DNA of 64,000 nt from Butyricimonas faecalis (GTDB taxonomy: Bacteria; Bacteroidota; Bacteroidia; Bacteroidales; Marinifilaceae), in contig NZ_CP032819.1 of NCBI RefSeq assembly GCF_003991565.1, forward strand, positions 62,001 through 126,000, read 5' to 3'. A program made the position numbers and the translations under genes. Positions 37,546 through 46,932 of this stretch are shown here, in pieces. The first letter of the stretch is position 1. Each line of letters starts with the position of its first letter. The notes below the pieces were generated by a model. That model saw nothing but the letters and a program-made list of their open reading frames with translations. It had not been told where the DNA came from and ran no database searches.

Positions 37546-37854
37546 TTATTCATTCTTAAACTGATCATCTCCGAATGCTAGTATCGGGAAGGTGATATAA
37601 GGGAAGAAAATAGTTGCGATGGTGAATCCAATGCCTTTTCCAAATTTCTCCAAAAACTCTTTTAAAGCGATAATGGAGAAGATAATATTCGCGATAGGAA
37701 CAAAAATCATGATCAAAAGCCACCACCACGGTCTATTGATGATTTGAAGCATCACGTAAAGATTATAAATAGGAATAATACCTTCCCAGCCTTGTCTTCC
37801 TGCTTTTTCGTATACTTTCCACATAGAAACAAGTAATAACACAACAATGAGCAA
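37546..37854 (-). CDS. DUF5684-like membrane protein, start uncertain
   Basis: This small inner-membrane protein of about 102 residues has the pattern WKVYEKAGRQGWEGIIPIYNLYVMLQIINRPWWWLLIMIFVPIANIIFSIIALKEFLEKFGKG, typical of Bacteroidetes DUF5684-like proteins. Three TM helices are predicted. The frame stays open upstream of the TTG used here to a stop about 15 codons further, but no ATG is available, so either a non-standard start is used or the original start has been lost. Homologues often begin with an ATG just before this point. It is not clearly linked to the neighbouring lepB. Confidence 0.65.
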   Translation of the reverse strand: MLIVVLLLVSMWKVYEKAGRQGWEGIIPIYNLYVMLQIINRPWWWLLIMIFVPIANIIFSIIALKEFLEKFGKGIGFTIATIFFPYITFPILAFGDDQFKNE

Positions 37855-38032
37855 GTAAATATAGATCCTAACATAGTTCTGATTTTTTAATTAAATATTT
37901 ATAAATGAACTCATTCTTTCCTTTAGTATACACTCAGCATTCTCATCCGCAAATGTATAAAAATCTATATGATTATCAAAGTTTTCCTCTTCTATTATCT
38001 ATGTTTTTATTGCTTAAAGATATAATTCCCCT

Positions 38033-38887
38033 TTATTTTATTTTCTTGAAAAATCTCCGCCACACGTAGTCCTTCGTGTGCGGATCTTTTGAGGTGAGGA
38101 CGAACGAGGCTTTGCCCACGATAAAGTCTTCAGGGATGGGACCGATATAACGGGAATCCCGGGAGTTGAAGACTTGGTCTCCGGCCACGAAGTACCAGTT
38201 TTTTTGAAACGTGTATTCCCGAACTAGGGAATCCCGGATGTAGAGCTGGCGCTGTTGCACATGTACGGGAATTTGGGTTTCGTAGGCGATCAGGTGACGA
38301 TAGAGCGAGAAATTCAGCGTGTCGATCAGGATGGTGGTTCCTGCGGCAGGAAGGTACAGGGGACCGAAGTCCTGAATATTCCAGCGATGCCAATAATCAA
38401 AGGGGTAAGCGTTGTAAATTCCCGGGGCGTACTCCCCGTGGTAATGATGTAAGCGTTGCTGCTCTTCCATGTTTCCGAACCCCGTCTTGCCGTTGACGTG
38501 ATTGATACCTTTGATGATTGATAGCGTGTCGCCCGGCAGAGCAATACATCGTTTCACGTAAAATGTCCCTAAATCCATGTCCCAGCGACCATTCGTGTGT
38601 GTGGGGAAATTGAAAACGATCACGTCATTGCGTTTCAATGAAGCAAATCCAGATACCCGTACGGTTTCCGGGTGTGAGCCGTCCAAAAAGTCGAAGTTTT
38701 TGTAAAAACGGGCTCCCATGTACAATTTGTTTACCACGATAAAATCGCCCGGTTCGATGGTGGGGTACATCGAGTCGGAAGGGATGCTGTAAAAGTCCAC
38801 GATAAAAAAGCGCAACAGGGCAGCAATCACGATGGCTAGCAAGATAGCTCCCACGTACTGGAATATGGATTTGATTACTTTTTTCAT
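38033..38887 (-). CDS. lepB: Signal peptidase I
   Basis: This 284-residue type I leader peptidase of family S26 cuts signal peptides at the outer face of the inner membrane. One N-terminal TM helix (about 10-32) precedes Box B FYSIPSDSMYPTIEPGDFIVVNK with the catalytic Ser 39. The general base Lys is in TFYVKRCIALPGDTL (about 113), and Box E is VAGDQVFNSRDSRYIGPIPEDFIVGKAS. Size and boxes are normal. Its start overlaps the stop of the RND gene (ATGA), so it is the last gene of the efflux operon, an unusual place for an essential peptidase. It may have other promoters or be one of several paralogues. Confidence 0.95.
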   Translation of the reverse strand: MKKVIKSIFQYVGAILLAIVIAALLRFFIVDFYSIPSDSMYPTIEPGDFIVVNKLYMGARFYKNFDFLDGSHPETVRVSGFASLKRNDVIVFNFPTHTNGRWDMDLGTFYVKRCIALPGDTLSIIKGINHVNGKTGFGNMEEQQRLHHYHGEYAPGIYNAYPFDYWHRWNIQDFGPLYLPAAGTTILIDTLNFSLYRHLIAYETQIPVHVQQRQLYIRDSLVREYTFQKNWYFVAGDQVFNSRDSRYIGPIPEDFIVGKASFVLTSKDPHTKDYVWRRFFKKIK

Positions 38888-41800
38888 TTTTTTCTTGAGA
38901 TAAAAATACGTTCTAAATAGTAGTAAAACAAGGGAATGATAAATAAACTGACAAAGGTCCCGACCGTCATTCCGGCAATCAGCGTGATGGACATGGGGCG
39001 TTGTAGTTGTGTTCCGATGTCATTCCCCCACAACATGGGAACGAGGGCGAAAATGGTGGTCAGGCTGGTCATTAGAATGGGTTTTAACCGCCGTACACCT
39101 CCTTCGTGAATCGCTTCTTCCAACGCGAGACCTGACCGCTGTAGGCGTATGATCGTGTCAATCTTTAAGATCGAGTCGTTGATCACGATACCACTCATCA
39201 CCACGATTCCGATCATGGACATCAGGTTGAGAGAGATTCCGGACAACCACAGGATAAGTAGCGTGAAAGCCACGTCCAGTGGAATTTCAACGAGAAGGAT
39301 TATCGGTAGGGTCAGCGATTCAAATTGTGCGGCAAGAATAAAATAGAGCATGAGAATGGCCACGATGACCACGACGACCATTTCCCAAAGGGTTTCCTGA
39401 CCGGAAAAATATTGTCCGTCAAACGTGGTATTTAAACTTCGATTACCGGCTTCTTTTTTAATCCTCTGTATGATTTGTGCCGTGGAATCACCGACATGAT
39501 AGATGTTTAGCGGGACAACAACCCCCTCTTTACGTCCGATGATGCTCTTGTAATCCAATTTCCTTTCCATACGGGTTAGGGCAGAGATGGGAATATCCAA
39601 TTGGTCGCTATTGCTCACGAAAGAGGAGTGGATAATGTCGAGAATAGTTTTTTCTTCTCCCGTGATAACGATCGGGACATATCGGCTACCCGTGTTTAAT
39701 TTCCCGATATTCATTTTACTGATGTTTTTTTCCAGCACGTTAATCAAGGCTCCTTGATTGACTTTGTACAGGGCTAGCCTGTCCGGTAGAATTTCAACCA
39801 CGATGCGTTCGGACGTTGAAGGTTTGTCTAGTTGTAGTGTCGGCATAATCGAATCAAGGTATTCGATGAACGTGTTCACGCTATCCAGTTCCGGGCCGCC
39901 CCGACGGGATTCTCCGCTAAAGTACGCGACTAGTGGGACGTCATTGTCTTTGAACAATTGTTCGAACAGGTTGTCCACCTTGGCAATATCGACCTTTGCC
40001 GCCGGGTAGTCCGCCTTGATGTATTCCCGGATGGAGGAGATAACTTGTTCCAGTTCTTCGGCATGGAGGGTACGTATGTAAAATTCGGCCTCGTTGATGT
40101 TCTGGTTCTTTTCCCGGTTAAGGAAAAACATCTTTTCTCCCGCGTGACAACTGATTTCTTCACATGTATTACCAAATCGTTCAATAATATTTTTCACCCG
40201 GAGCTCGTTTTCGTCCATGTGGATACTGGAATTCCAATCTACCCGTAGGATCATTTCATTCGTATCGATTGTCGGCATACGCTCCAAACGTAATTGAAAT
40301 GCCAGCACGAAACCGAGCACGAGAATCAAAAGACAAGCACTCATGACAATCAACTTGTGACGAAAGATAAAATGAAATATACTCGTGTAATAATCTTCAA
40401 GGTGCTTGAAACTAATGCGTTGGATAAAGCGAGTTGCTTTCCCCTCCTTGGCGTGTATGAATAACAAGTGGAACACGACCGGGACGATCGTGATCGAAAC
40501 GGCCAGCGAAACGAATAATCCAATGGCCACGGCCATTGCCTGATCGTAGAACAGGGCTCCGGCAATACCGCTCATGAAAATTAACGGGACAAATATAGCA
40601 CAGGTAGTCAGTACCGAAGAAAGGAGGGGTGTGATGATTTCGTTTGTTCCGTCCAAACAGGCTTGGAACAGGGATTTTCCTCTCGTCCGGTGCTGGTTGA
40701 TATTATCAATGGTGATAATGGAATTATCCACCATCATCCCGACCCCGAGTATTAACCCCGATAGTGAAATCGTGTTGATCGAGATGCCGGCTAGTTGAAA
40801 AAATAACATGCTGATCACGACCGAAACGGGAATACTGATTGCGATAATTACAGGTGACCGGGCATCTTTCAGAAAAAACAGCATGGTCACGATGGCCAGT
40901 AATATTCCTTGCCAGAGACTCTGTACAAGATTGTCGATCGAGTAGTTTAGTAATAGTGCTTGATCTCGGGAGACGGAAAACTCCACGTCCGGATACTCTT
41001 CCCGAAATTGGTCAAGTAGTTCCGTGACCTTCTCTTTCATGGCCGACATCCGTGCATTGGATTGTTTGATCACCGCCAAACAGAGGGATTGCTTGTCTTC
41101 GTGAAAGAATATGCCTCTTTTTTCTCTCGGGCGAATACCGGAATGGGCAATGTCCTTGATTTGCAGAAGTCTGCCGTTGATGTTCAAGTAAACGTTTTCC
41201 AGCTCTTCCGGGGAGGTGATTTGGGAAGCAAAACTGATGCTGTACAGGTAATACCCGTCTTTTACGGAAAGACTTCCCGAAACTTGATTGTTATTGTCGA
41301 TGGCTGATTTTAGTTGATCCTGTGTGATTTTCAGGCTTCTCAGCTTGGCTTCATCCGGGAGTATATAGAGTTCGGGAGAGTACATTCCGCTGATGTCTAC
41401 CATGGCAACATCCGGCAACTGCTCCAGCCTTTTTTTCAGTACGGCATCGGTAAATTCACAGAATTCCAAGAATTTCTCTTCCGAATCATATTCTTTCAGG
41501 TTGATATGAATGTAAAATACAGGCAGATCGGAAGTGGAGGCTTTGATGATCGTCGGACGTTGCACCTCTTTCGGGAAGTTATTCACACAGGCATCCACTT
41601 TCTGGTTCACCTCGATAAAGGCATAATCCAGTGAGGTGCCATACTCGAATTTCATCGTGATCAAGCCGCTCCCTTCCTTGGATTCCGATTGTATTTCCGT
41701 CAGTTTCGGTATCTGTTGCAACTGTCCCCGTAGCCCGGAGGTAAGTGTATTCTCTACCTCGTTAATCGAAGCGTTGTCCCAAGTATAATGTACGGTAATC

Positions 41801-41925
41801 TCCGGAATATCGATTTCCGGCATGAGCGACACGGGCAATCGGAAAGAGGCCACGATTCCTAGTACGATAAAGGCTATCGTGCTCATGATGACGGCTACCG
41901 GGCGTTGTAATAAAAACTTTACCAT
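38884..41925 (-). CDS. RND efflux permease, second of a pair
   Basis: This 1013-residue inner-membrane RND pump has two tandem halves, each with a large periplasmic loop and six TM helices. The proton-relay helix TM4 reads SLSGLILGVGMMVDNSIITIDNI (Asp present), and TM10/11 contain GIVVMSGIVINDSILKID. The N-terminus VKFLLQRPVAVIMSTIAFIVLGIVASFRLPVSLMPEIDIPEITVHYTW is typical. It starts 9 bp after the end of another RND gene. Adjacent paired permeases behind one adaptor recall MdtBC, where the two make a heterotrimer. Substrate unknown. It overlaps lepB downstream. Confidence 0.94.
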   Translation of the reverse strand: MVKFLLQRPVAVIMSTIAFIVLGIVASFRLPVSLMPEIDIPEITVHYTWDNASINEVENTLTSGLRGQLQQIPKLTEIQSESKEGSGLITMKFEYGTSLDYAFIEVNQKVDACVNNFPKEVQRPTIIKASTSDLPVFYIHINLKEYDSEEKFLEFCEFTDAVLKKRLEQLPDVAMVDISGMYSPELYILPDEAKLRSLKITQDQLKSAIDNNNQVSGSLSVKDGYYLYSISFASQITSPEELENVYLNINGRLLQIKDIAHSGIRPREKRGIFFHEDKQSLCLAVIKQSNARMSAMKEKVTELLDQFREEYPDVEFSVSRDQALLLNYSIDNLVQSLWQGILLAIVTMLFFLKDARSPVIIAISIPVSVVISMLFFQLAGISINTISLSGLILGVGMMVDNSIITIDNINQHRTRGKSLFQACLDGTNEIITPLLSSVLTTCAIFVPLIFMSGIAGALFYDQAMAVAIGLFVSLAVSITIVPVVFHLLFIHAKEGKATRFIQRISFKHLEDYYTSIFHFIFRHKLIVMSACLLILVLGFVLAFQLRLERMPTIDTNEMILRVDWNSSIHMDENELRVKNIIERFGNTCEEISCHAGEKMFFLNREKNQNINEAEFYIRTLHAEELEQVISSIREYIKADYPAAKVDIAKVDNLFEQLFKDNDVPLVAYFSGESRRGGPELDSVNTFIEYLDSIMPTLQLDKPSTSERIVVEILPDRLALYKVNQGALINVLEKNISKMNIGKLNTGSRYVPIVITGEEKTILDIIHSSFVSNSDQLDIPISALTRMERKLDYKSIIGRKEGVVVPLNIYHVGDSTAQIIQRIKKEAGNRSLNTTFDGQYFSGQETLWEMVVVVIVAILMLYFILAAQFESLTLPIILLVEIPLDVAFTLLILWLSGISLNLMSMIGIVVMSGIVINDSILKIDTIIRLQRSGLALEEAIHEGGVRRLKPILMTSLTTIFALVPMLWGNDIGTQLQRPMSITLIAGMTVGTFVSLFIIPLFYYYLERIFISRKK

Positions 41926-41934
41926 AGATTGATT

Positions 41935-44900
41935 TTAGATTTTAGATTTTAAATTTCGCCCCACAAACCAACACTTTTTTTTACCCTGTAACTTACAACC
42001 TATTAACTTGTAACTCGCCACGGGCGAACGGAATGTCATCGGTAAATAAATGATCAACACCGGGAGCGAGAAGGTCAGGCCGCTCATCGTTCCGATGGCC
42101 AGGCTTTTCCAGAAGGGGTTGATGTCCCCGATCAAGAAGGGGATAAATCCCAACAGGGTAGAGGCAATCGTTAGGAAAATGGGGATGATTTTGGCATTAT
42201 AGGCTTTTATGTAGGTTCGTATTCCCCGGGGAGCGCCTTCCCGGACCTTGATGTTGTAATCGTTTAAGATGTAAAGTACAGCATTCACCGATAGCCCGCT
42301 TAACAAGATAAAGGCTGCTAGGCAACCTTCGTCAAAACCGATGCCGAAAAAGTACCCTCCCAGAAAGCAACCGATAAACGAGATGGGAGTGATACAGATG
42401 ACCGTTGCAGCCTGACGCAAAGATTCCAACAAAATGGCGCAAATGAAATAGATGATCCCGATGACCAGTAATATATACAGGATACGGGCATCAATTCCCC
42501 CAATATCTCTCTGCCAGTAGTTTTTCCAGTCGTTACCTTCTTTCACCCGAAAACCGACGGGCATCATCTGGTTCATGGCCTTCATTTCTCGTTCTTTTAC
42601 TTTCTCCGACAGGCGATAAGCCCCGATAAAATCGTATTGCACTTCGACTTCATACTCTTGATTTCTTTTCGTGATATTCTCGAAATTCTTTTCTTCCGTG
42701 ATGTCTCCCACGTCTTCCAGGCGGAATACCGATTTGTCTCCCCGCAGGGGACGGTTTCTCACGTCCCACACGCTGGCCTCCACTTTTTTCTCCGGTCGGA
42801 TGTCAATCGTGGTGTATTCATTATTTATGTATGCCCGGGTGGAAGAGATCCCGGAATAGGTCAGCGAATGTAAATTACCCAGCAGGTTACTGATATTCGA
42901 GTTATTGCGAGCCAGTTTTCCTTTGTCAACCTCCACGGCGAATGCTTTGGCTTTCGGGGAGCGGTTGCTACCGATGTATAGTTTCTTGACCCGGATATTC
43001 TTTTCCAGACGTTGTTTCAATATATCGGCGTATTGCAGAACCTTGCGATAATTGTAACCGATTACTTTGATGCTTTCACTTCGATATTCATCGTTTGTCC
43101 GGTTCGAGAATCCGCGTCCCACGCCGTTCACCTCCGAATCCCCGTTTCCGATCGTGTTGGCAAAGCGTATCAGCTCGTTTTTCACCTGTTCCGGGGAGCC
43201 GTCTTTCTCGTGCTCTTCCTGGAAGGTGATCACCATTTCACCTCGATTGGCAGAGGAAACATCGGAGGTAAACGTGGCAATCGTTTCGAATCCGGAAAGA
43301 AAGTTTTCCAATTTCTCGAAGGCCTCGTTCATTTGTTTGATCGTGGCGCCATGCGGCATGTTCATGCTCAAGGTTAATCGTGTTTTCTGGCTTTCTGTGG
43401 CCTTTCGGCTTTGTAACCATGTATCACCGCCTCCTTCCATGAACAGACGGAGCGATCCCCCCAAGGCTTTATCTATATAAGGTTTAATCGTGAGATAGGT
43501 TTCACTCCCGAAAACGGTATTGTAAGCCGCGCTGTACCGTTTCTCCCGATCTATGCTCGACGGGAGTAGGAACACGGGAAATCCGAAACCGAGAAGCGTG
43601 ATGATGATGGCAATCTTTTTATACTTTCTCGTGAAACGGGCAAAACGCAAATATCTTCTGTTGAAACGGACAATTCGTTTTTGGCGGTGTATCTTGCGTT
43701 TACGATTCTGTCGTTTTAGCGGAATTTTTTCCATGAGTGCCGGCACGAAAAAGAGAGCCACGGCAAGGGATACTCCCAGATTGATGATGATGACAGCCGA
43801 AAAGTCCCACATGTTCCTCATGATGGTGTTATCCATGTTGAAAATTACCGTTAACGCTCCCACGGTTGTTAGCGTGGCTGCCAGTACGGCTAGAAAGGCT
43901 TTCAGGTTGTGAAAGTGGCGGTAATGGTCGGTCATCACGATCACGCTGTCAATGATGATACCGAATGACACGGTGATGCCGGCCAGGGTGTAAAGATGGA
44001 GTTCTATTTTGAAAAAATAGTAGAACACGAGGGCGATCGACAAATTGGCAAGCAGGCAGATCGTGATAATGCCAAGGTAACGGAAATCCCGACTCACGAG
44101 GTACACGAAAAGGAGTAGGATTAAGATGGTCACCCCTGTCCGGTTGAGAATTTGCGATAGCTCGTCCTTGATTTCGGTGCTGTTGTCCCGGATGAGCTTG
44201 ACCGAGTAATTTTCAGGAAAACCTTCCGTCAGTTGTGCCATCTCTGTTTTGACCCGTCCGGCAAGTTCAATCATGTTTGCATTTTTCTCGGCATATACAT
44301 TTAGGTTTATCCGGTTCAGCCCGTTAATCCGGTAGTATGATCCGGGATCACTTTCTTGGTAATCGAGTGCGACGATATGGTGTAGATAGATGATTTTGCC
44401 GTTGATCACCTTGATCGGCAAGTTCATGATGTTTGTTTTGTCATCATCGGAATTGCCTTTAAACACGAGGTACGAATATTTTTTCTCGGGGACGGTTTCC
44501 GTGAGAATCTTTCCGCCGTCTTTTCGGAAATAGTACTCCGAAACGGCATTGGAAATATCGTTTGCCGAAAGACCGATATCGGCAAATAATTCCCGGTCGT
44601 ATTGCATGATCCATTCAAACGGGACGATTCCGGTAACGTTCATGCTTTCGACTCCGGGCATGGTGGAAATAATCGGGACGATCCGGTCTTCCGCGAAACT
44701 CCCCACTTCTTTCGAGTTTCCCGGGCCTGTCAACACGTATGTCATCAATAACCTGCGTTCCGTTTCCTGTATCCGTCCATCATGTATTTCCCCGCCGCTA
44801 ACGCCTGAAACGCGGACTCCATCCGGTAAGCCCGGTGCAACCGAACGGATGATCGAGGAGAGGTACAATTTCACGGCATCAATATTTTCTTTTGGGTCAA

Positions 44901-45165
44901 GCGTCAATTCGATAGCTCCGTAGCCGTTTCCCGTGGTGGAATGTATCTCGTTTAGTCCTCGTATTCGAGCAAACGCACCTTCCAGTTTTGTGGTGACTTC
45001 TGTTTCCAGCAGTTCTGGGTTCGCATTGTTCCACGAAAACGAAACATTCAGCTTATTCGATCTGGATGACGGTTCCAATTGTAATGACAACCTCGGGATT
45101 AAGCTGATACCCAGAAGCATCATGACAACAAATATCGTGTTAATCGAAAAAGCGGATAAACGCAT
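41935..45165 (-). CDS. RND efflux permease, first of a pair
   Basis: This 1076-residue RND permease begins RLSAFSINTIFVVMMLLGISLIPRLSLQLEPSSRSNKLNVSFSWNNANPELLETEVTTKLEGAFARI. TM4 has LAGITVSFGIIIDSVIVMTDHYR with the conserved Asp, and the second half has CLAAFILLSGLSVNAVLYILNDYN, where the relay residue is Asn. The long, basic loop after TM6 (RQNRKRKIHRQKRIVRFNRRYLRFARFTRKYKK) is unusual. It is about 10 percent identical-looking to its downstream partner at most, so the pair is old. Its last codons run into a short TTTTAGATTTTAGA repeat. It lies 30 bp after the adaptor gene. Confidence 0.92.
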   Translation of the reverse strand: MRLSAFSINTIFVVMMLLGISLIPRLSLQLEPSSRSNKLNVSFSWNNANPELLETEVTTKLEGAFARIRGLNEIHSTTGNGYGAIELTLDPKENIDAVKLYLSSIIRSVAPGLPDGVRVSGVSGGEIHDGRIQETERRLLMTYVLTGPGNSKEVGSFAEDRIVPIISTMPGVESMNVTGIVPFEWIMQYDRELFADIGLSANDISNAVSEYYFRKDGGKILTETVPEKKYSYLVFKGNSDDDKTNIMNLPIKVINGKIIYLHHIVALDYQESDPGSYYRINGLNRINLNVYAEKNANMIELAGRVKTEMAQLTEGFPENYSVKLIRDNSTEIKDELSQILNRTGVTILILLLFVYLVSRDFRYLGIITICLLANLSIALVFYYFFKIELHLYTLAGITVSFGIIIDSVIVMTDHYRHFHNLKAFLAVLAATLTTVGALTVIFNMDNTIMRNMWDFSAVIIINLGVSLAVALFFVPALMEKIPLKRQNRKRKIHRQKRIVRFNRRYLRFARFTRKYKKIAIIITLLGFGFPVFLLPSSIDREKRYSAAYNTVFGSETYLTIKPYIDKALGGSLRLFMEGGGDTWLQSRKATESQKTRLTLSMNMPHGATIKQMNEAFEKLENFLSGFETIATFTSDVSSANRGEMVITFQEEHEKDGSPEQVKNELIRFANTIGNGDSEVNGVGRGFSNRTNDEYRSESIKVIGYNYRKVLQYADILKQRLEKNIRVKKLYIGSNRSPKAKAFAVEVDKGKLARNNSNISNLLGNLHSLTYSGISSTRAYINNEYTTIDIRPEKKVEASVWDVRNRPLRGDKSVFRLEDVGDITEEKNFENITKRNQEYEVEVQYDFIGAYRLSEKVKEREMKAMNQMMPVGFRVKEGNDWKNYWQRDIGGIDARILYILLVIGIIYFICAILLESLRQAATVICITPISFIGCFLGGYFFGIGFDEGCLAAFILLSGLSVNAVLYILNDYNIKVREGAPRGIRTYIKAYNAKIIPIFLTIASTLLGFIPFLIGDINPFWKSLAIGTMSGLTFSLPVLIIYLPMTFRSPVASYKLIGCKLQGKKKCWFVGRNLKSKI

Positions 45166-45195
45166 GTTAATTCTAGATTTAATGATTTATGATTT

Positions 45196-46260
45196 TCAAT
45201 TTTCAATTACAACGGTGTTCATGTGTGACAGTCCGAGATTATTGTCGTAAATCACGGTGTCACCGGGGGAAATACCCTCTTCCACGCTGACTTCCGTGCT
45301 ATTCTCGTATCCTGTGGTGACATATCGCCACATGGCTTTTCCTTTTTGATATACAAATACAACTTTTTTGCCTTGTCGGGGGAGAACGGCCGATTTGGGG
45401 ATGATGATCTTGTGATCGATCTGGCGTTTGATCAATATGCTCACGTTCATTCCGTCCACCAGTATCCTTTGTTGGTTATCTGTGACAGCTTTCACTTTCA
45501 CCATGCCGTTCTCGTCAATGCGGGGATTTACTTCCGTGATCTTTCCGGTCAGCGTGTATTTGTGATTGGCGTAAGGGGTGATCTCTACTTCCATGCCCGA
45601 ATGGAGATTTCCGATTTCGGTTTCCAGTACGTTAAATACGACCTCCATTTTTGAATCGTCAATAAGCGTGCATAGAGATTTGTAGACAGAGGTTTGATTA
45701 TAGGGTTTTGCCTCTAAGTCGGCAATGATTCCGTCAAAGGGAGCCCTGGTTTTTATGAGCGTGTACTCTTTTTCCGCTTTTTCGAAAGCTTTTAAACTAG
45801 ATGTATAACCGCATTGCAAGTACATGGCTTCTTTGCGCAATGCGGTTAACTTTATCGTATCATCCAATGTCTTAAATCCTTCGTTTATAATAGATAATTT
45901 CAAATCAAGAACGGCTTTTTTTAGTGATAACAGAGCATCTTCCAACGTTTGTTTTGCTTTTTCATCATCCACTTCCGCGATAATATCCCCTTTTCTTATC
46001 CGATCTCCGTTTTTCACGTTCACCTTTTTCACAACATCTGCCACATCGAAATTGAGCGTTGCTTTTCGATTAGCTTCTGCTTTTCCGTTACTCACTAATT
46101 CCAAGTTAAACCGATCTTCCCGGGCTACTTGTGCTTTCACGATGGTCTTCTCGTCCTGCTGTTCGATTCTGGCATATTGCTCGTCTTCTTTTTTTTGTTT
46201 CTCTTTCCCGTTGCATGCCAATAAGAGGAGGGTTAATGGTAGTATAAATCTATAATACAT
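45196..46260 (-). CDS. RND efflux membrane fusion protein
   Basis: This is the periplasmic adaptor of the paired RND pump. With the ATG at 46260 it is 354 residues and begins MYYRFILPLTLLLLACNGKE, a compact signal peptide and lipobox. I prefer it to an in-frame ATG 12 codons upstream because that stretch lies on the shared promoter-like element (46284-46360). Later parts: barrel-sandwich halves (VVKKVNVKNGDRIRKGDIIAEVD and TRAPFDGIIADLEAKP), a short helical hairpin, then a beta-barrel (GMEVEITPYANHKYTLTGKITEVNPRID) and the membrane-proximal IIPKSAVLPRQGKKVVFVYQKGKA. First gene of a four-gene operon. Confidence 0.92.
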   Translation of the reverse strand: MYYRFILPLTLLLLACNGKEKQKKEDEQYARIEQQDEKTIVKAQVAREDRFNLELVSNGKAEANRKATLNFDVADVVKKVNVKNGDRIRKGDIIAEVDDEKAKQTLEDALLSLKKAVLDLKLSIINEGFKTLDDTIKLTALRKEAMYLQCGYTSSLKAFEKAEKEYTLIKTRAPFDGIIADLEAKPYNQTSVYKSLCTLIDDSKMEVVFNVLETEIGNLHSGMEVEITPYANHKYTLTGKITEVNPRIDENGMVKVKAVTDNQQRILVDGMNVSILIKRQIDHKIIIPKSAVLPRQGKKVVFVYQKGKAMWRYVTTGYENSTEVSVEEGISPGDTVIYDNNLGLSHMNTVVIEN

Positions 46261-46283
46261 ATAAAATAAACATTTTGATCTTT

Positions 46284-46360
46284 TATTATTTTTCAAAGTT
46301 TAGGAAAAACTTCCTAGAAATAAGCATGGAAATATGATAAGAGTATAAAAATTTTATCGT
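46284..46360 (-). promoter_or_regulatory. Shared upstream element, copy A (before the RND operon)
   Basis: This is closely similar to 53504-53583: both have TTATTATTT, CAAAGTT, AGGAAAA, GAAATAAGCATGGAAA, ATGATAAGA, and AATTTT in the same order. Read on the minus strand it holds a TAAACTTTG box just upstream of the adaptor start at 46260. The part ATGATAAGA...AATTTT is also shared with copies B and D. So the efflux operon carries the same upstream sequence as the propeller cluster. Confidence 0.6.
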
Positions 46361-46367
46361 AATTCAA

Positions 46368-46928
46368 TTATAACGGTTTCTTTATGAATGAAACGTACAT
46401 TTTTTTTAAATATTTTGTGAAAAAGCTAGTTGTTTGGTTGATTAATAATGGTGCCATGACTTGCTGTTTTTCATTAAAATAGAAAATTAGAATATGATTA
46501 TCTATCTGTTTGGAGAGATCTTCTAAACTATTAGAATAGAAAACATTCCCAAGTCTTAAATTGTATTTTGAATCATAAATTTTATAATTCCGAGCGAATT
46601 TATTTGAAACAATAGCTGTGACGTTTTTTTTAATTATAGAATCTGTCTCGGAAAGAGCTTGAAAAATACTTTGGAAACATACGTCGCAAATATCATATGG
46701 GAATAAAAGAATTATTTTATTTTCGATTTTTTTTGATAAAATACTATCTCGAATTTGATATGCCTCAAATGTAGGAATTTTTTGAATTGTTTCTTGAAGA
46801 ATGATTTCATTTGTTGAGGAAGAATGATATTGCTTGATTATTTTTTTGTATTCGAAAAAATTGATAAATAGCATTATAATGACAATGAGTAATATAAAGT
46901 AGTATATGTAAAAATATATTTTTTTCAT
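46368..46928 (-). CDS. Membrane-anchored thioredoxin-fold protein of the propeller/NVEALA cluster
   Basis: This 186-residue protein has a single N-terminal TM anchor (about 5-25; YIYYFILLIVIIMLFINFF) and an extracytoplasmic domain with a thioredoxin-like layout: NKIILLFPYDICDVCFQSIFQALSET carries a CDVC pair (about residues 81-84) at the start of the alpha-1 helix. The cis-Pro loop is not well marked. It follows the propeller gene by 4 bp and the NVEALA gene upstream. Its role could be to reduce or form the disulfides of the four-cysteine NVEALA peptide or of the propeller lipoproteins. A paralogue with CSHC lies at 53601-54194. Confidence 0.65.
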   Translation of the reverse strand: MKKIYFYIYYFILLIVIIMLFINFFEYKKIIKQYHSSSTNEIILQETIQKIPTFEAYQIRDSILSKKIENKIILLFPYDICDVCFQSIFQALSETDSIIKKNVTAIVSNKFARNYKIYDSKYNLRLGNVFYSNSLEDLSKQIDNHILIFYFNEKQQVMAPLLINQTTSFFTKYLKKMYVSFIKKPL

Positions 46929-46932
46929 AAGA

